Shown here one piece after another: positions 26,001 through 41,166 of a DNA stretch of 64,000 nucleotides. Where the stretch lies: positions 38,855,649 through 38,919,648 of the forward strand of contig OX457046.1 in NCBI GenBank assembly GCA_949752735.1. The letters are read 5' to 3'. The notes under the pieces were generated by a model. That model saw nothing but the letters and a program-made list of their open reading frames with translations. It was not told where the DNA came from and made no database searches. Each line of letters opens with the position of its first letter. Positions within the stretch are counted from its first letter, which is position 1. The translations under genes and the position numbers were made by a program. Source of the DNA: Lumbricus terrestris. Its lineage: Eukaryota; Annelida; Clitellata; Crassiclitellata; Lumbricidae.

Positions 26001-26614
26001 TCCTTTGGGCTTAACCCTTTGACATCTATGCATGTGACATTTTCAACTACTGTTTGTTTGTGCTATACTGTATGTATACATATACATGATGATCAATAAA
26101 GTATATTGATTGATTGATTGATTGATTGAACATAATAATTATAGCCTAATGATATTATGCGTGTCATTGATGCCTCATAGGCATTATGTGTAGACTCGGT
26201 GTACTCTTCCCATACACCATACATCAAATACACCTGTAATTAACAGTCCTCACCCTGTGGTCAGCGGTGCCCAGTCATCCGTAACAATGACTAATCAATG
26301 TCAGCCTGTTTTACTGTATTGTGTGACTTAAACCTCGTGCACAAGGATTCCTTTGTTTGTGTAATGAAGCAGCCTAGTGCATGAGAATGCAATATTGCAT
26401 AGCTAATTGCAGCTGCATGGTGAGATTTAAAAGTATTTTGAAAAAGTATTTTGACATAATCATATTTTTAAGTACAAAATACTATCAAAAAAGTATTTTA
26501 AGTAAAAGTATAAATACTTGATCACAAAAGTATTTAAAATACAAGTACAAAATACTTACATTGTATTTAAAATACTATTTTAAATACTAGTATTTTAAAT
26601 ACTTCCCATCACTG
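23067..26614. mobile_element. Non-autonomous hAT element with a nested LINE
   Basis: Perfect 8-bp target duplication ATTGCGGT (23059-23066, 26615-26622). Terminal inverted repeat CAGTGATGGG. Both ends carry many AGTATTTAAAATAC-like subterminal repeats, the sort bound by hAT transposases. About 1.6 kb remains without the LINE and contains no transposase. A GAGTC-rich stretch lies at 23460-23600. Confidence 0.92.
24205..26128 (+). mobile_element. 5'-truncated CR1/L2-type LINE with open reverse transcriptase frame
   Basis: An uninterrupted frame to 25689 (about 491 codons) encodes the RT: NYRPISILPYFSK, FFDLSKAFDTVNHKIL (first catalytic Asp), [20 protein letters not shown] and FADD (residues 213-216), then the thumb and C-terminal domain with CGPSMWNSLP. 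The endonuclease domain and the start of the RT are missing. A 440-bp 3' UTR with CAATAAAG ends in a GATT tandem. The open frame implies a recent insertion, inside the hAT element. It cannot be autonomous. Confidence 0.93.
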
Positions 26615-26639
26615 ATTGCGGTCAACTGCCGGTCTACCA

Positions 26640-27500
26640 GGCACTTACAAATACACCATGTTTACTAATGAGTAAAGCCTGATGATGCTTTTAGTGTCGT
26701 GTATTTATTTTATAAAAGGAAGTTTTGGACACTGAGAGGCCTAATTAGGCCTAAGCAGGGCTGTTTTTAAGGGATTTTTAGAACTGCACAACCCCTTCTT
26801 TCCTTTCCCATCCTCCATGGTAAATTGCTCCAAATCGGAGGAAAATGACCCTTTTCAACTAGTTTTAACTGCGCAGAAGTGCTTCCACATGTTTCTACAA
26901 CTGCACAAATCCATTTAGAACTGCACATTTTGTGTACAACTGCACGTTAACAAAGCCCTGGGCCTAAGTCTATAGTGACTGAAGGATCGAGCGATTTCCT
27001 CATTTGTTGCATAGTTATAGGCCCAGAGCCGCCCGAAGATGATGCGGGTTTGGATTATAACCAATGGATTTTGAAAGCCCGAAGAGACCTAACATCGAGA
27101 TGAACATCGACGTCGAACAAAGCAGCCTGCGTATACGTGGCTGAAAACTAGAGTAGAAAATGATAAACTGCATGTTATAGGCTTCAGAAACTAAGAGTTA
27201 ACCAATAACATTGCTCCGAAGTTTATTTCTCTCATTTCAAAATGTTTTACTTGCGTAGCCTACCCTGTGACATCACTGTCAAAAGGTCATAGGCTACTTC
27301 CAAATATAAAATTACAATAATAGGCCTAATAGGCTAATAGGTTCCTGCGGTTTCAATCAATTCATAAACTGTTAGTTCGAGCTAATAAATCTCATGTACG
27401 GGGAGCTTTGGCGAAATTTCGTTGACACTGACTTCATATTTTTTTATCGCTAAGAAATTTAATCATTTCCGAAAATGCGAGCCCCTCAAAGCTACGGGCC
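26640..27500. other. Interior of the outer element, no gene seen
   Basis: AT-rich. TTTTAGAACTGCACAACCCC, TACAACTGCACAAATCC and TACAACTGCACGTTAAC form a weak CTGCACA repeat near 26780-26950. No coding frame is supported. Confidence 0.45.
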
Positions 27501-27834
27501 CGTGTGCACTGGCGGAGACCTAGGGGGGACAGGGGGGACGGTCCCCCCCAATGGAGGCGTTGGGGGGGACGGCTCATGCATTTGTCCCCCAATGTTTAAG
27601 CGTTAGGGCATTTACACAAACACGTCAGTAGAGTTCTAGAGAAAGTAAACTTTAGCAGATGAAGTTCATATTTCTAATGATATGAATTCCCGGGCAATCC
27701 GGGCTCCAACCAATAGTTATTTATTCCCACGTTGAATAGTTTGCGAACATTATACTGTGTGGATAAGAAACCTCTTTTAACATATTACCGGTTATTATAA
27801 AAACCTTGCCAACACCCAACGTCACAACTGATCT

Positions 27835-28262
27835 AAAATTCATAGACTCCATCAGGAAAAGAGAAGTTCAAATTACCCGACTTAGGATATGGCATGTTTT
27901 TAATAACACTTGGCTGAAAGTGTCAGGTTAAAGCACAACTGTACAGACCTGTGTTCTAAATGCCAATTGCCTGAAACAACTGAGCATACGCTGATTGCGT
28001 GTATAACGAATGATATATCACTCTTACTACTTAAAAAATGCGAGGAAAAAAAGTGGAATGCACAGTTAAAAATCTTTAAAGACGTCAACAGCCTTTGTAG
28101 CAATAAGATGTCGTTAAACTTCTGATTAATAATAATAAATAATGCCACAACGTCATAATCGGGCTTCTGCTACATTCCCCTAGGTTTCCTTCCGGCTCGA
28201 ATCAACCCCCAGTTGGACATTGGGAATAATATGGAAAGTAAGTAAGTTAGTATGTAAGTATT
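27835..28262 (+). pseudogene. LINE 3' remnant with RNase-H-tail zinc motif
   Basis: Frame pieces read EVQITRLRIWH then CTDLCSKCQLPETTEHTLIAC, the C..C....T..H.L..C motif at the C-terminus of many LINEs. It then runs through an AT-rich 3' end with a weak AAGT tail. Broken by a stop after HVF. Confidence 0.7.
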
Positions 28263-28379
28263 TTGTTTATTACTCCTCTTGAAAACGAACAATGGGACAT
28301 AGAACATCATTATTATACATCGGATTAACAATAGGTAATAAAAACGAACGATTTAAAATTCCAAGTTAAATATAATATA

Positions 28380-30120
28380 ATTACTAAACTATTATCATCA
28401 AACAAGTTAACTATTATTTTTTTAAACAAGAATTCCAATTGGAGATGTCTCTTACACACCTCTTTAAACTTACTAAACTATAATCATCAAACAAGTTAAC
28501 TATTATTTTTTTAAACTGAGAATTCCAATTGGAGATGTCTCTTACACACCTCTTTTAACTTTACTAAACTATTATCATCAAAGAAATTAACTATTATTTT
28601 TTTAACAGAGAATTCAAATTGGATGTCTCTTACACACCTCTTTTAACTTACTAAACTATTATCATCAAACAAGTTAACTATTATTTTTTTTACAATTGGT
28701 CAAGTGACTCAAGTGCCTTGATCTAAAATGCTGTAGTATGCCGAGCAAATTTCTGTCCAGGGTAACGGCCTCTGTTGTCATGGACCCTGGTCAAATCGGA
28801 TCCATCCATTTTTTTTATCAGAGAATTCCAATTCGAAATGTCTCTTACACACCTCTTTTAACTTACAAAAATTTTATCATCAAATAAGATAACTATTTTT
28901 TAAAGAGATAATTCCAATTGAAGCTGTCTCTTACACACATCTTTTAATTTTACTAAATTTATATTATCAGACAAGTAAACTATTATTTTTAAACATAGAG
29001 TTCCAATTGGAGATGTTTCTTACACACCTCTTTTAACTTTACTAAGCTATAATCATCAAACAAATTAACTAATATTTTTAACAGAGAATTCCAATTGGAG
29101 ATGTCTCTTACACACATCTTTTAATTTTACTAAACTTATATCATCAGACAAGTTAACAATTATTTTTAAACAGAGAATTATAATTGGAGATGTTTCTTAC
29201 ACACCTCCTTTAACTTTACTAAACTTATATCATCAAACAAACTAACTATTTTTTTTTTAACATAGAATTCCAATTGGAGATGTCTCTTACACACATCTTT
29301 TAAATTTACTAATCTTATATCATCAAACAAATTAACTATTTTTTTAGCAGAGAATTCCAATTGGAGATGTCTCTTACACGCCTGTTTTAATTTTACTAAT
29401 CTTATATCATCAAACAAGTTAACTATTATTTTTTTAAACAGAGAATTCCAATTGGAGATGTCTCTTACACACCTCTTTTAACTTTACTAAACTATTATCA
29501 TCAAACAAGTTAACTATTATTCTTGTTTTAAACTGAGAATTCCAATTGGAGATGTCTCTTACACACATCTTTTAATTTTACTAAACTTATATCATCAGAC
29601 AAGTTAACAATTATTTTTAAACAGAGAATTATAATTGGAGATGTTTCTTACACACCTCTTTTAACTTTACTAAACTTATGTCATCAAACAAACTAACTAT
29701 TATTTTTTTAACATAGAATTCCAATTGGAGATGTCTCTTACACACATCTTTTAAATTTACTAATGTTATATCATCAAACAAATTAACTATTATTTTTTTA
29801 ACAGAGAATTCCAATTGGAGATGTCTTTTACACGCCTGTTTTAATTTTACTAATCTTATATCATCAAACAAGTTAACTATTATTTTTTTTAAACAGAGAA
29901 TTCCAATTGGAGATGTCTCTTACACACCTCTTTTAACTTTACTAAACTATTATCATCAAACAAGTTAACTATTATTCTTGTTTTAAACTGAGAATTCCAA
30001 TTGGAGATGTCTCTTACACACATCTTTTAATTTTACTAAACTTCTATCATCAGACAAGTTAACCATTATTTTTAAACAGGGGATTTCTATTGGAGATGTC
30101 TCTTACACACCTCTTTTAAC
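28380..30120. repeat. Minisatellite, about 90-bp unit, about 18 units
   Basis: The unit includes GAATTCCAATTGGAGATGTC, TCTTACACACCTCTTTTAAC and ATCATCAAACAAGTTAACTA. Segments 29178-29417 and 29629-29871 are near identical at a 451-bp offset, so five-unit blocks have themselves duplicated. On the minus strand some units stay open as LFDDI.LVKLKEVCKRHLQL, 30 codons per unit. Confidence 0.92.
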
Positions 30121-30451
30121 TTTACTAAACAATTATAAATTAAAATCATTTCGGCATTGGTGGGACACTTTTGAAGTCTTAAACAAAGAACAAATTCACT
30201 CCACCTGACGAGGAAATTTGTTAATAATATTATGACTACCTGAAATGCTACCATTGTAGTGCTGAAAATCGAAATTTTTCGAAGTTTGGGAGCATATCTC
30301 CCTGTCCAAACCCTCCCCTGCGAGGTGCTTCGTGCCTCAGCGATCGTCATTCGGCCGCTCGTCCGTCCCCCCCAAAGTTCGGACCACGTCTCCGCCTATG
30401 CCCGTGTGCTGCAGCACCCTTAGCACCTAGCCTACCTTAATGCGGGCCTGA

Positions 30452-31795
30452 CATTGTCAGAAATATTGAAGAAAGATTTTCATACCATTAGCGACTTGAT
30501 AAGTGTCGTGGTCTTAGGCGATGTAACTACACTTAGGCCCGATTAATTTGAAATGAATATTTGGTTCTTGTATCATTCACAATAATGTTTACTACGGTAC
30601 CGAATTTTCAACGCCCTCTATAATTTGTTTCTTTGTCATAACTTTTGTCTGTTAGTTGTCATTTCTCGGTGACGATGAAAAATTTGGTTCAATTGCTGAC
30701 CTTACGGTTCCTTGCACCGGGAACTTTTCAGAGCCTTGTTGGCAAGTTGTTTGGTGCACGGTAAGTCAACCAACGGCAAGTCACATCATCTCTCGAGTCA
30801 CCTCGAGGCATTGGTACGACAGGTTCCAAAATGGGTCAGGCTTCAAAGTCAGCATGAAGCAGATGTGATGAAAGGAGTCTTGTCTAAAAAAGGTCGGGTT
30901 CCAATAAAATTATGTAATTGGGTGTATAGATAGAGTGCAATTGCGAATATTAGTCCCTTCTGAAGCGGTGGCGACGCTAGTGGGACTAGGGGGACTAAGC
31001 CCCCTATAAAAAACTAAGCTCCTAAAAAAGTCATCCGAGGTTTCTTGACATGCAAAACTGATATTTCTGCGATTTTCGGCCGGATGACTTAAAAAGGGTC
31101 ATCAGAAATTTTGACGGATGAGAATAGAAAATTTCCTCCGCGAGGAATCACCCCCCCCCCCCCCCAAAAAAAAAACTGAGATCTTGGCGCCGCCACTGTT
31201 CTGAAGATGAGTACGAGTACGTGAACACGAAGAATGTTTACTGCATCAATGTACAGGTAACAACAACTCTAGACCTGTAGGCTATAAGATTGTCATCTTA
31301 TGACTGTGTTCTTATTAATTAAGGTGCACAACGCAAAAAATTGTGATGCTTCTCAATCTTACTGATGCTGTGGCCCGGTACTTTTCAACATTCGACTGAC
31401 ATATCATATTACTTTGAAATGCAGTTTTCATAACATCGGCTGATATTATTTTATTTAAACTATTTTGCGTTCAATGCGTTGCATATCCAAAACCGTCCAT
31501 TGGGTATCATGAGCACTGTGTCAATTATTTTTTAATGATGTTCTACATTGTATAGGCCTACATCATCCATCAGTGTACGTATCTTGAGTTATCCTCGAGA
31601 ATTGTTGAGGGAGCCAGGAAGAACATCAAACATAAAAGGTAGAGATCCGAAAGCAGCGTGAGTAGACCTACATGGGAAAAGGGAAATCTGTCTATCAGCT
31701 GAGTTGAGCACCGACTGAAGCGATGATAGACGAACCTTTGGAAGACCATTGAGAAGGGAATTGCAGTAGTCAATTCCAGAACATACCATGAAAGC
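30452..31795. other. Actin array unit 2, distal 3' block
   Basis: Counterpart of 12078-12735. Plus-strand frame 30656-30868 contains CWQVVWCTVSQPTASHIISR and the same GTAAGT donor. A minus-strand LINE fragment (31570-31795) reads YCNSLLNGLPKVRLSSLQSV. A MITE (30966-31198) is inserted here but not in unit 1. About 310 bp at 31210-31550 has no counterpart in unit 1. Confidence 0.6.
30966..31198. mobile_element. hAT-like MITE, CAGTGGCGGCGC family, copy 1
   Basis: Perfect target duplication TTCTGAAG (30958-30965, 31199-31206). The right end GGCGCCGCCACTG is intact and the left end is CGGTGGCGACGC. Unit 1 shows the empty site CCTTCTGAAAATGAGC near 12600. Confidence 0.92.
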
Positions 31796-31822
31796 ATTAA
31801 TTCAGGTACCGTAGATGGATTT

Positions 31823-32091
31823 TAACTTTCTCAACATACCATACCGTTAGTTTAACTTTCTCAACATACCATACCGTTAGTTTAACTTTCTCAACATACC
31901 ATACCGTTATTTTAACTTTCTCAACATGCCATACCGTTATTTTAACTTTCTCAACATACCATACCGTTATTTTAACTTTCTCAACATACCATACCGTTAT
32001 TTTAACTTTCTCAACACGCCATACCGTTATTTTAACTTTCTCAACATACCATACCGTTATTTTAACTTTCTCAACATACCATACCGTTATA
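31823..32091. repeat. 30-bp minisatellite
   Basis: About nine units of TAACTTTCTCAACATACCAT plus ACCGTTATTT. The unit contains TTAA, which served as the target of the piggyBac-like element at 32096. The tract resumes for one partial unit after 33071. Confidence 0.95.
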
Positions 32092-32095
32092 TTAA

Positions 32096-33067
32096 CCCTC
32101 GGGCTACCAAGGGGGGGTGGTGGTTGCCACCCCCTAGGTTTTTCGCAAATCAAACGCGCTCCGTCTGGAATAAAATTTTGAAAAAATTGGTAGCTGTAGA
32201 GGGTTCATTGGGACACATTTTGAGCTAAAATGTTTGATGATGCCCTCTACCGTTCAAAAGTTACACCCGATATACCCAAGGTACCAGGGGGGTGGATACC
32301 ACCACCCCCTAGAATTTCGTCTGTAACTTTTCCACCCTTTAATATTAAGAGACACAAATTATACCATTCTATAAAGGGAATGTGGGGCTACATTTCCATG
32401 CTCACTGAGTTGTCTTTTGACAACCGGAAGTGCTCAAAATAAATTAAAATATAAATAAAGGTGTTTTATTTTCATAAAATTGTCATGTTTTTGCTATTAT
32501 AACTTATTCATAATTTATTTTTTAATAGAAATAAATTATGCCACTCTGTAGAGGGCATTTAGGGCTATTTTCTGATACTAAATAATTTACCTTTTGATGA
32601 CCGGAAGTGCTCAAAATAAATTAAAATGTGTGAAAATGTTGGGTTTGTTTTACAACGCAAGCCGATACGTCTGCGTAAACGTTTTTCAGCGGCTAAAACA
32701 TGTTTTTTTGTTTTGATTGAACATAAAACAGACTTATTACTAGTTTTTATAGTTGAATATTGGACTTTATTATATGTAAACTACTTTTTATATATAAATC
32801 ATGTATAAAACACACAGAATCTAATATATTCCTTAAGCGTAAGTATACAATTTGTGGAATCGACGGGTACCCATGGTAAAAAATTCATAATTTCGAGGGG
32901 CATTCATATTTTCTGAACCTAAATATACCATTTTGTGCAGAAATGAATGCTGAATCCAATGGTGTATTACAAGTTATGATATCTCAAACCAATCCCAAAA
33001 TCCAGGGTGGTGGTAACCACCCCCCTTTGGTAGTCAGTGTTACAAAAAAAGCTTGGTAGCCTGAGGG
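32096..33067. mobile_element. Non-autonomous piggyBac-like element
   Basis: TTAA at 32092-32095 and 33068-33071. Inverted ends CCCTCGGGCTACCAAG / CTTGGTAGCCTGAGGG. Next to the ends lie GGGTGGTGG..CCACC hairpins. The phrase GACCGGAAGTGCTCAAAATA (or GACAACCGGAAG...) occurs twice inside. No transposase frame. Confidence 0.9.
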
Positions 33068-33239
33068 TTAACTTTCTCAACTGACCTGTCGTTTTGTGGA
33101 CTTCCACGTTGCTGCATCACCTGTTATTATTATTTTTATGATTATTTTTTATTAGCCTGTTATGATTAAAGGCTTTATTTAAAGCTATATTCCATTATTA
33201 TTTCTTTGGCCCCAAGGTAGGCTACATACAATCCATCAG

Positions 33240-34100
33240 AAATAGAAAATATTCGCATTATAATTCAGTTGTGGAAGACTAGAACCTGCCAATTATCAAA
33301 TAGCGATTTTTGTTACTTTTTCACTATTATCATTTTTTATTCTTTCTGTATGTCGGCCTATTCAGATTCTAATGGCCTATCACCCTAGTATTAATAATTG
33401 GATTGACGTATGGATTAAGATGTAGAAATCAAAGTATGTTTAAATGTATACTCATATTTTCTATGGCGACTGTGTAACAGTGTGTAGGCGTAACCTACGT
33501 GGCCTCGACCATGCTCATTTTGAAATGAATTCATAGGGCGAGATCCTTCACCACCGCTGCCCGTTGGAAAGATGACGTACATCATTAAAGGTCCCTGTGC
33601 ACGGACCGTGCTAGCCCGAGATATAGATATCTATCTGAAATAATCCAGCATTGAGAAGCGAACCGCGCACCGCACGCTCTCTTTCACAGAGGCGCGTGGG
33701 ACGCGGCCAACGCTCCTACCGTTGTGCTGAACCGGACTAATCGGCAAGTTTGAATCCAATGAAAAGCTGTTCCTGATTTCTTCCTTGAGCATTCTTTTTG
33801 CTGGTTGGTTTCTGAGTTGCTGATTGATTGAAAATGAATTTTGTGATTGTCATCGTGGTTAACTGAGGGCTAGCTGTTCTGATTTTTGATTGAATGGATG
33901 ATTGTTTGAGGATTGATTGGGATTCCAATGCTGCATGGTTGGGTTTGGGATTAGTGGGTCAATTGATTTTTGGGTTGATTTTGTAATTGATTTGGATTTA
34001 TTTGTGATTATGGATTGATTGGAGTGTGGTTGAAAATTTGTTTGGAGGTTGATGGAGGCTTGCAAGCAAAACTGTATACGGCTGGTGACATGGATTCCTG
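33240..34100 (-). other. Actin array unit 2, conserved proximal 3' flank
   Basis: Counterpart of 13850-14720 with the same conserved islands (GAGATCCTTCACCACCGCTG at 33540-33559) and the GATTGATTG-rich tract, without the MITE or GT tract. Confidence 0.7.
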
Positions 34101-34244
34101 CTCCACTACAATGCATGGAAAGTGCATGGTAGTGAAACATCGCAGTCGTCTGTGTAGGCTACAATATCAATTTTGTCTAAGACAATCATAGCCTATCAGT
34201 TAGACATACAATCAAAAGCAAAAAGACAAGTTTAGCTGAATCGA

Positions 34245-34250
34245 TTTATT
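34245..34250 (-). terminator. Poly(A) signal AATAAA of actin B
   Basis: GACGAGAAATAAATCG on the minus strand, 350 bp after the stop codon, conserved with actin A. Confidence 0.75.
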
Positions 34251-34598
34251 TCTCGTCAGGAATTCCAAGCAAGGAAAACCATAATACTAATACCATACCA
34301 CATTTGGTATGGTATTAAAAAATTATGAACGAGATATTGTATCGTCAGTCGCTACGCTTCACATAACGTTTCGTGCAGATTAGAGATAGATCACCTATGT
34401 TGACATGCATTTGCGAATCTTAATTACTGGAGTAATACTAGTCTGGGATGCCGGGGAAAACTTGTGAGGCAAAGGAAAATACTGTCGTCCTAATTCCTGT
34501 TATAAACTAGCAATAAATGTTCGGTTTAAGCCTTAGTGTGTCGCGTTGATACTGGAAGGATTTCCACCTATATGAAAACCTGGAATCTGGAACATCTT

Positions 34599-38070
<3,472 letters not shown>

Positions 38071-38239
38071 CTAAAGGAAACCTACAACGAGCGAAAGAAT
38101 TAGGATATCGTAGGACTATTCAATGCATGCATGAACACTTGCATACAGATGTAGCCTATATACATGTACATGCAAACATTAAATCAGACATGTATAATAA
38201 TACACACACACCCATACATACAGTGAAGCTTACATACAT

Positions 38240-38600
38240 GCATAAATACGCACTTTTGTGCAGACAGAGGCCAATGCGCCTGTGGTTGATACTCAATTCC
38301 AAACTTGGTTTTGCACCGATAACACAATGTCTCCGGGATGTCATTCGCTTCTCTCTTTCTGCATCTTCTCATCGACCTCTCCGTTCTCTGGATCGGTTTG
38401 ACTTCCTTATACCAGGAGCTGGGCCCACTATTGCTATCGAAAGAGTCTTGATTGTGCAACTAGGCTTCCTAAAAACTGAGCCGATGTCTCATTTTGTCCG
38501 TCGTTACTCTCTCGTTCCCTGAAGACATTTCCCTTTCATGAAAGTTTCCGAGCTCTTAAGAGTAGGCATTCTTCTAAAAACGCTATATAAATTTATACAC
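38240..38600 (+). pseudogene. Possible CR1/L2-like LINE 3' remnant in actin B leader intron
   Basis: Ends in AACGCTATATAAATTTATAC, close to the LINE tail AGCGCTATATAAATT seen elsewhere in the window; SHFVRRYSLVP may be a degraded coding tail. Weak. Confidence 0.35.
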
Positions 38601-38972
38601 AAAGCTTATACTTAAAGACTATTCAACAAGGGCTACAGTAAACTATGGCATGCCTGGTACTTGGTATCAATAAATGAATCGTGAAATATACGATACGATT
38701 CGATTCATTTCAACTGCAAGATTTGCTATCCGACACAGTATTTACATTATTATACTCTCTCGTCTTTCTGGCAACATGCGGGACTCCTATCTTTCTCAGA
38801 CATCTCCAGACGCAGCGCTCGTGAGTAAGCTGGTGCCCAGTGCTCAGCCTCGCATGACACCACATTAGCTTAGTGTACTTACACGTAACATGCAATAAAA
38901 GGTGATTTAGAAATGTGGACGTTACGATTACGATTACAATAAGAATGACTTGTTTAATTTTCGACCACTTAC

Positions 38973-39037
38973 TTTTCGCGATGCAAACGTCTCTCCACAA
39001 CAGTGACCAGAAACGGATGCCATGATGCTTATATATA
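38973..39037 (-). promoter_or_regulatory. Actin B core promoter and noncoding first exon
   Basis: Minus strand: TATATATAAG (39028-39037), then about 30 nt to a presumed start, leader GTTGTGGAGAGACGTTTGC..., and donor AAAA/GTAAGTGG (GT complement 38972-38971). A CCGGTT phrase shared with unit 1 lies just upstream. Confidence 0.7.
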
Positions 39038-39570
39038 CGGCAGCCATCCCTTGCTAACCGGAATCCATTAATATTTAAATGCCTAATTATATACATGTAT
39101 ATATAATGCCTATATATATTTCATATATATATATATATATATTCATATATGTTCATATATGATTCTTGTACAATTCATATATATATTCATGTGTATTCAT
39201 TTATATATTCAATAGTATGCATATGTAGCCTATGTATATATCTTATACTTGAGTATATATCGGGGGTTTTAACGGGGGGGGTAATTATTGCGAACCAATA
39301 GCTGCTCGCAGAACATTAGGTTTAATGGTTGAAAATTTGCTACAATTAACGTCACTCATTCATATAAATATTTACAGTACATGTACACACATATACTGTG
39401 TATAATATATAATACATGTATATAGTATATAGAGAGGCTAATATATAATGTGCTAACAGGCCTGAAATGATATCCGTATAGAGATAATTTTATGACTTAT
39501 GATCTTTGTTGTGAGCGCTAGTCGTCCCCGAATCTCGATCCATGTAAGGGCATATGGAGAGAAAATCTCG

Positions 39571-39580
39571 CCATATATGG
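39571..39580. promoter_or_regulatory. CArG box (SRF site) CCATATATGG
   Basis: A perfect CC(A/T)6GG palindrome about 535 bp upstream of the actin B TATA box. SRF binding to CArG boxes is the known control of actin genes. None was noticed at the corresponding place in units 0 or 1. Confidence 0.5.
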
Positions 39581-40039
39581 TCATCGCCGACTTATGTGGC
39601 TGTTGTGCGACCGGAGCCCACGCTGACGACGTGTTGACCAATGACTTTGAATTATAGACTTAGCCTATGATTCTGCGGTGGAGGATGATTGCAACAGATG
39701 ACTCCCGGATCTGTTTTTGTTTTAGGCTGTTCATCACGCTCAGAAATTAGCCAACAGCTCTTAGGCCAACAGTAACTGTCACTATAGGATCTAAGTTAGG
39801 GTGTGTAATGGTGGGGTGGTGGGTGGGGTGGTGGTCAACGGTGATGTGGTGGTGAGATGGAGTTGGAGGAAGGAGAGCAGAATAAGGTGGAAGAGGTGGA
39901 GTAGGAGGAGGTGGATGACAATAATTATTATAATGATTTTTTGTAACTATTCATGTTGGTGATAATCATTTTTTAAATTAATTATTGTTTGCTAATTTGA
40001 GGGTTAGGTGGACTCGGCTCATGCTCAAGTGTCTATAAG

Positions 40040-40200
40040 TCTGTGTCTATGTCTGTCTGCATGTCTGTCTGTCTGTCTGTCTGTGTCACCCAATCTCTTT
40101 CCTGTTCATTTATTCATTTAAAGAATAAGAAATATGGACTCTCAAGAATCCTACTCAGAGGCGCTCCGAGTCCAGCCACGGTGATACAAATAAATCTTGA
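40040..40200 (-). mobile_element. (GTCT)n tract and LINE/SINE 3'-tail remnant
   Basis: GTCT repeats (about 40050-40083) precede a segment whose minus strand reads GAGCGCCTCTGAGTAGGATT, the shared 3' tail of the LINE at 46 kb and the SINE at 51.7 kb. Confidence 0.6.
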
Positions 40201-40299
40201 GATATGTTCGTGCGTGATATGTGTGTATGCGTATGTATGCATGTGTCCATGGAATGCCCGCACATGGGGGCAAGAGGGGGACACTTGCTCTCCATCCCC

Positions 40300-41080
40300 T
40301 TGAAAAATGAAGTGTGTTTCTTTAACTGCTACTTTTGGGGTTTGACCATTTTTTGCTTTAGATAATTAGGCCTAATTATACTGATGATGCACAAAGTAAA
40401 ACTAAGAAATCAATGTTTAGAAACTTCTCCAAAATAAGCATGCTTTTAATTTTCAACCTTCCATTTTCAAGCTCTTGCTAAAACTGTAACCATGACCATT
40501 AGGGTTTACTCATCCTACTCAGCCCATGCAAATAGTGTTGCTTATAGTTAGCCCAAATGGACTACTTGATTGAAATCTCGCTGCAAATGAAACCTCTCAC
40601 AACTTCACGAATTATCAGTAAATTATACTAATGCTAAGATTTGAAAATTCCTCACAAGTTAAGAAACCTATATTAAAAATACCCATGCATGTTCTTAATT
40701 TCCTGCTTAGCGTTTCTCACCGTCTTGCTACAAGAAAATTTGACCCTGACCATAGTGTTTTTTATGGCACCCTTCAAATTTCTGCGAGCGCCCATGCATG
40801 TGTCCACGTGGTGTGTGCGTGTGTGTGTGTTGTGTTAGGTTATCAAGAAACATTCATCGTGGCTCTTAAACAGTGTCTACAATTATTAATCAATTAGCCT
40901 TCCAGACAATGAATAATTATGATGCCATGTGTCCGATTAACAGATAAGTGGCAGAGGTGATCTCAAGAGGTTATATAGGAGGATGAGCAGACCTGTCTTT
41001 CGCCGAAAACGGTATGGGTCAATTAAACTAGGCCACTAATCGTGCTATGTAAGGCCAAGACCTGATCCTGGAAGAAAGGG
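40300..41080. other. Intergenic, no gene seen
   Basis: Short unrelated open frames. GTGTGTGCG tract near 40810. Confidence 0.45.
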
Positions 41081-41094
41081 TGAGTGATATCATC

Positions 41095-41166
41095 CATAGG
41101 ATTTTGAGTAGTCCCTTTGAAGAAGCGCTATATAAATTCTTGAATGAATGAATGAATGAATGAATA
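41095..41166 (+). mobile_element. CR1/L2-like LINE 3' end
   Basis: Ends GAAGCGCTATATAAATTCTT followed by (GAAT)n, the same terminus as other LINE copies here. Only the last about 70 bp is recognisable. It is followed to about 41640 by a GAATTAATGAATT-rich degenerate tract. Confidence 0.7.

Larger units (their letters stand above)
27507..30400. mobile_element. hAT-like element, GGCGGAGAC family, containing a minisatellite
   Basis: Perfect target duplication CCCGTGTG (27499-27506, 30401-30408). Ends CACTGGCGGAGACC / GTCTCCGCCTATG, the same family as 22509-22932. The size (2.9 kb) is mostly a 90-bp tandem array plus a LINE remnant. No transposase. Confidence 0.9.
23015..30450. mobile_element. 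Outer hAT-like element hosting a nested stack
   Basis: Left end CAGGGCCGCATTAAGGT, right end complement CAGGCCCGCATTAAGGT. Between them lie a hAT element (23067-26614) containing a LINE, and a second hAT-like element (27507-30400) containing a LINE fragment and a minisatellite. No target duplication was found at the outer ends. The right edge coincides with the start of the duplicated block at 30452, so it was inserted next to or into unit 2. Confidence 0.6.

Noticed and set aside
28380..30120. CRISPR-like array
   Set aside because: Units are contiguous 90-bp tandem repeats without unique spacers, in animal DNA.
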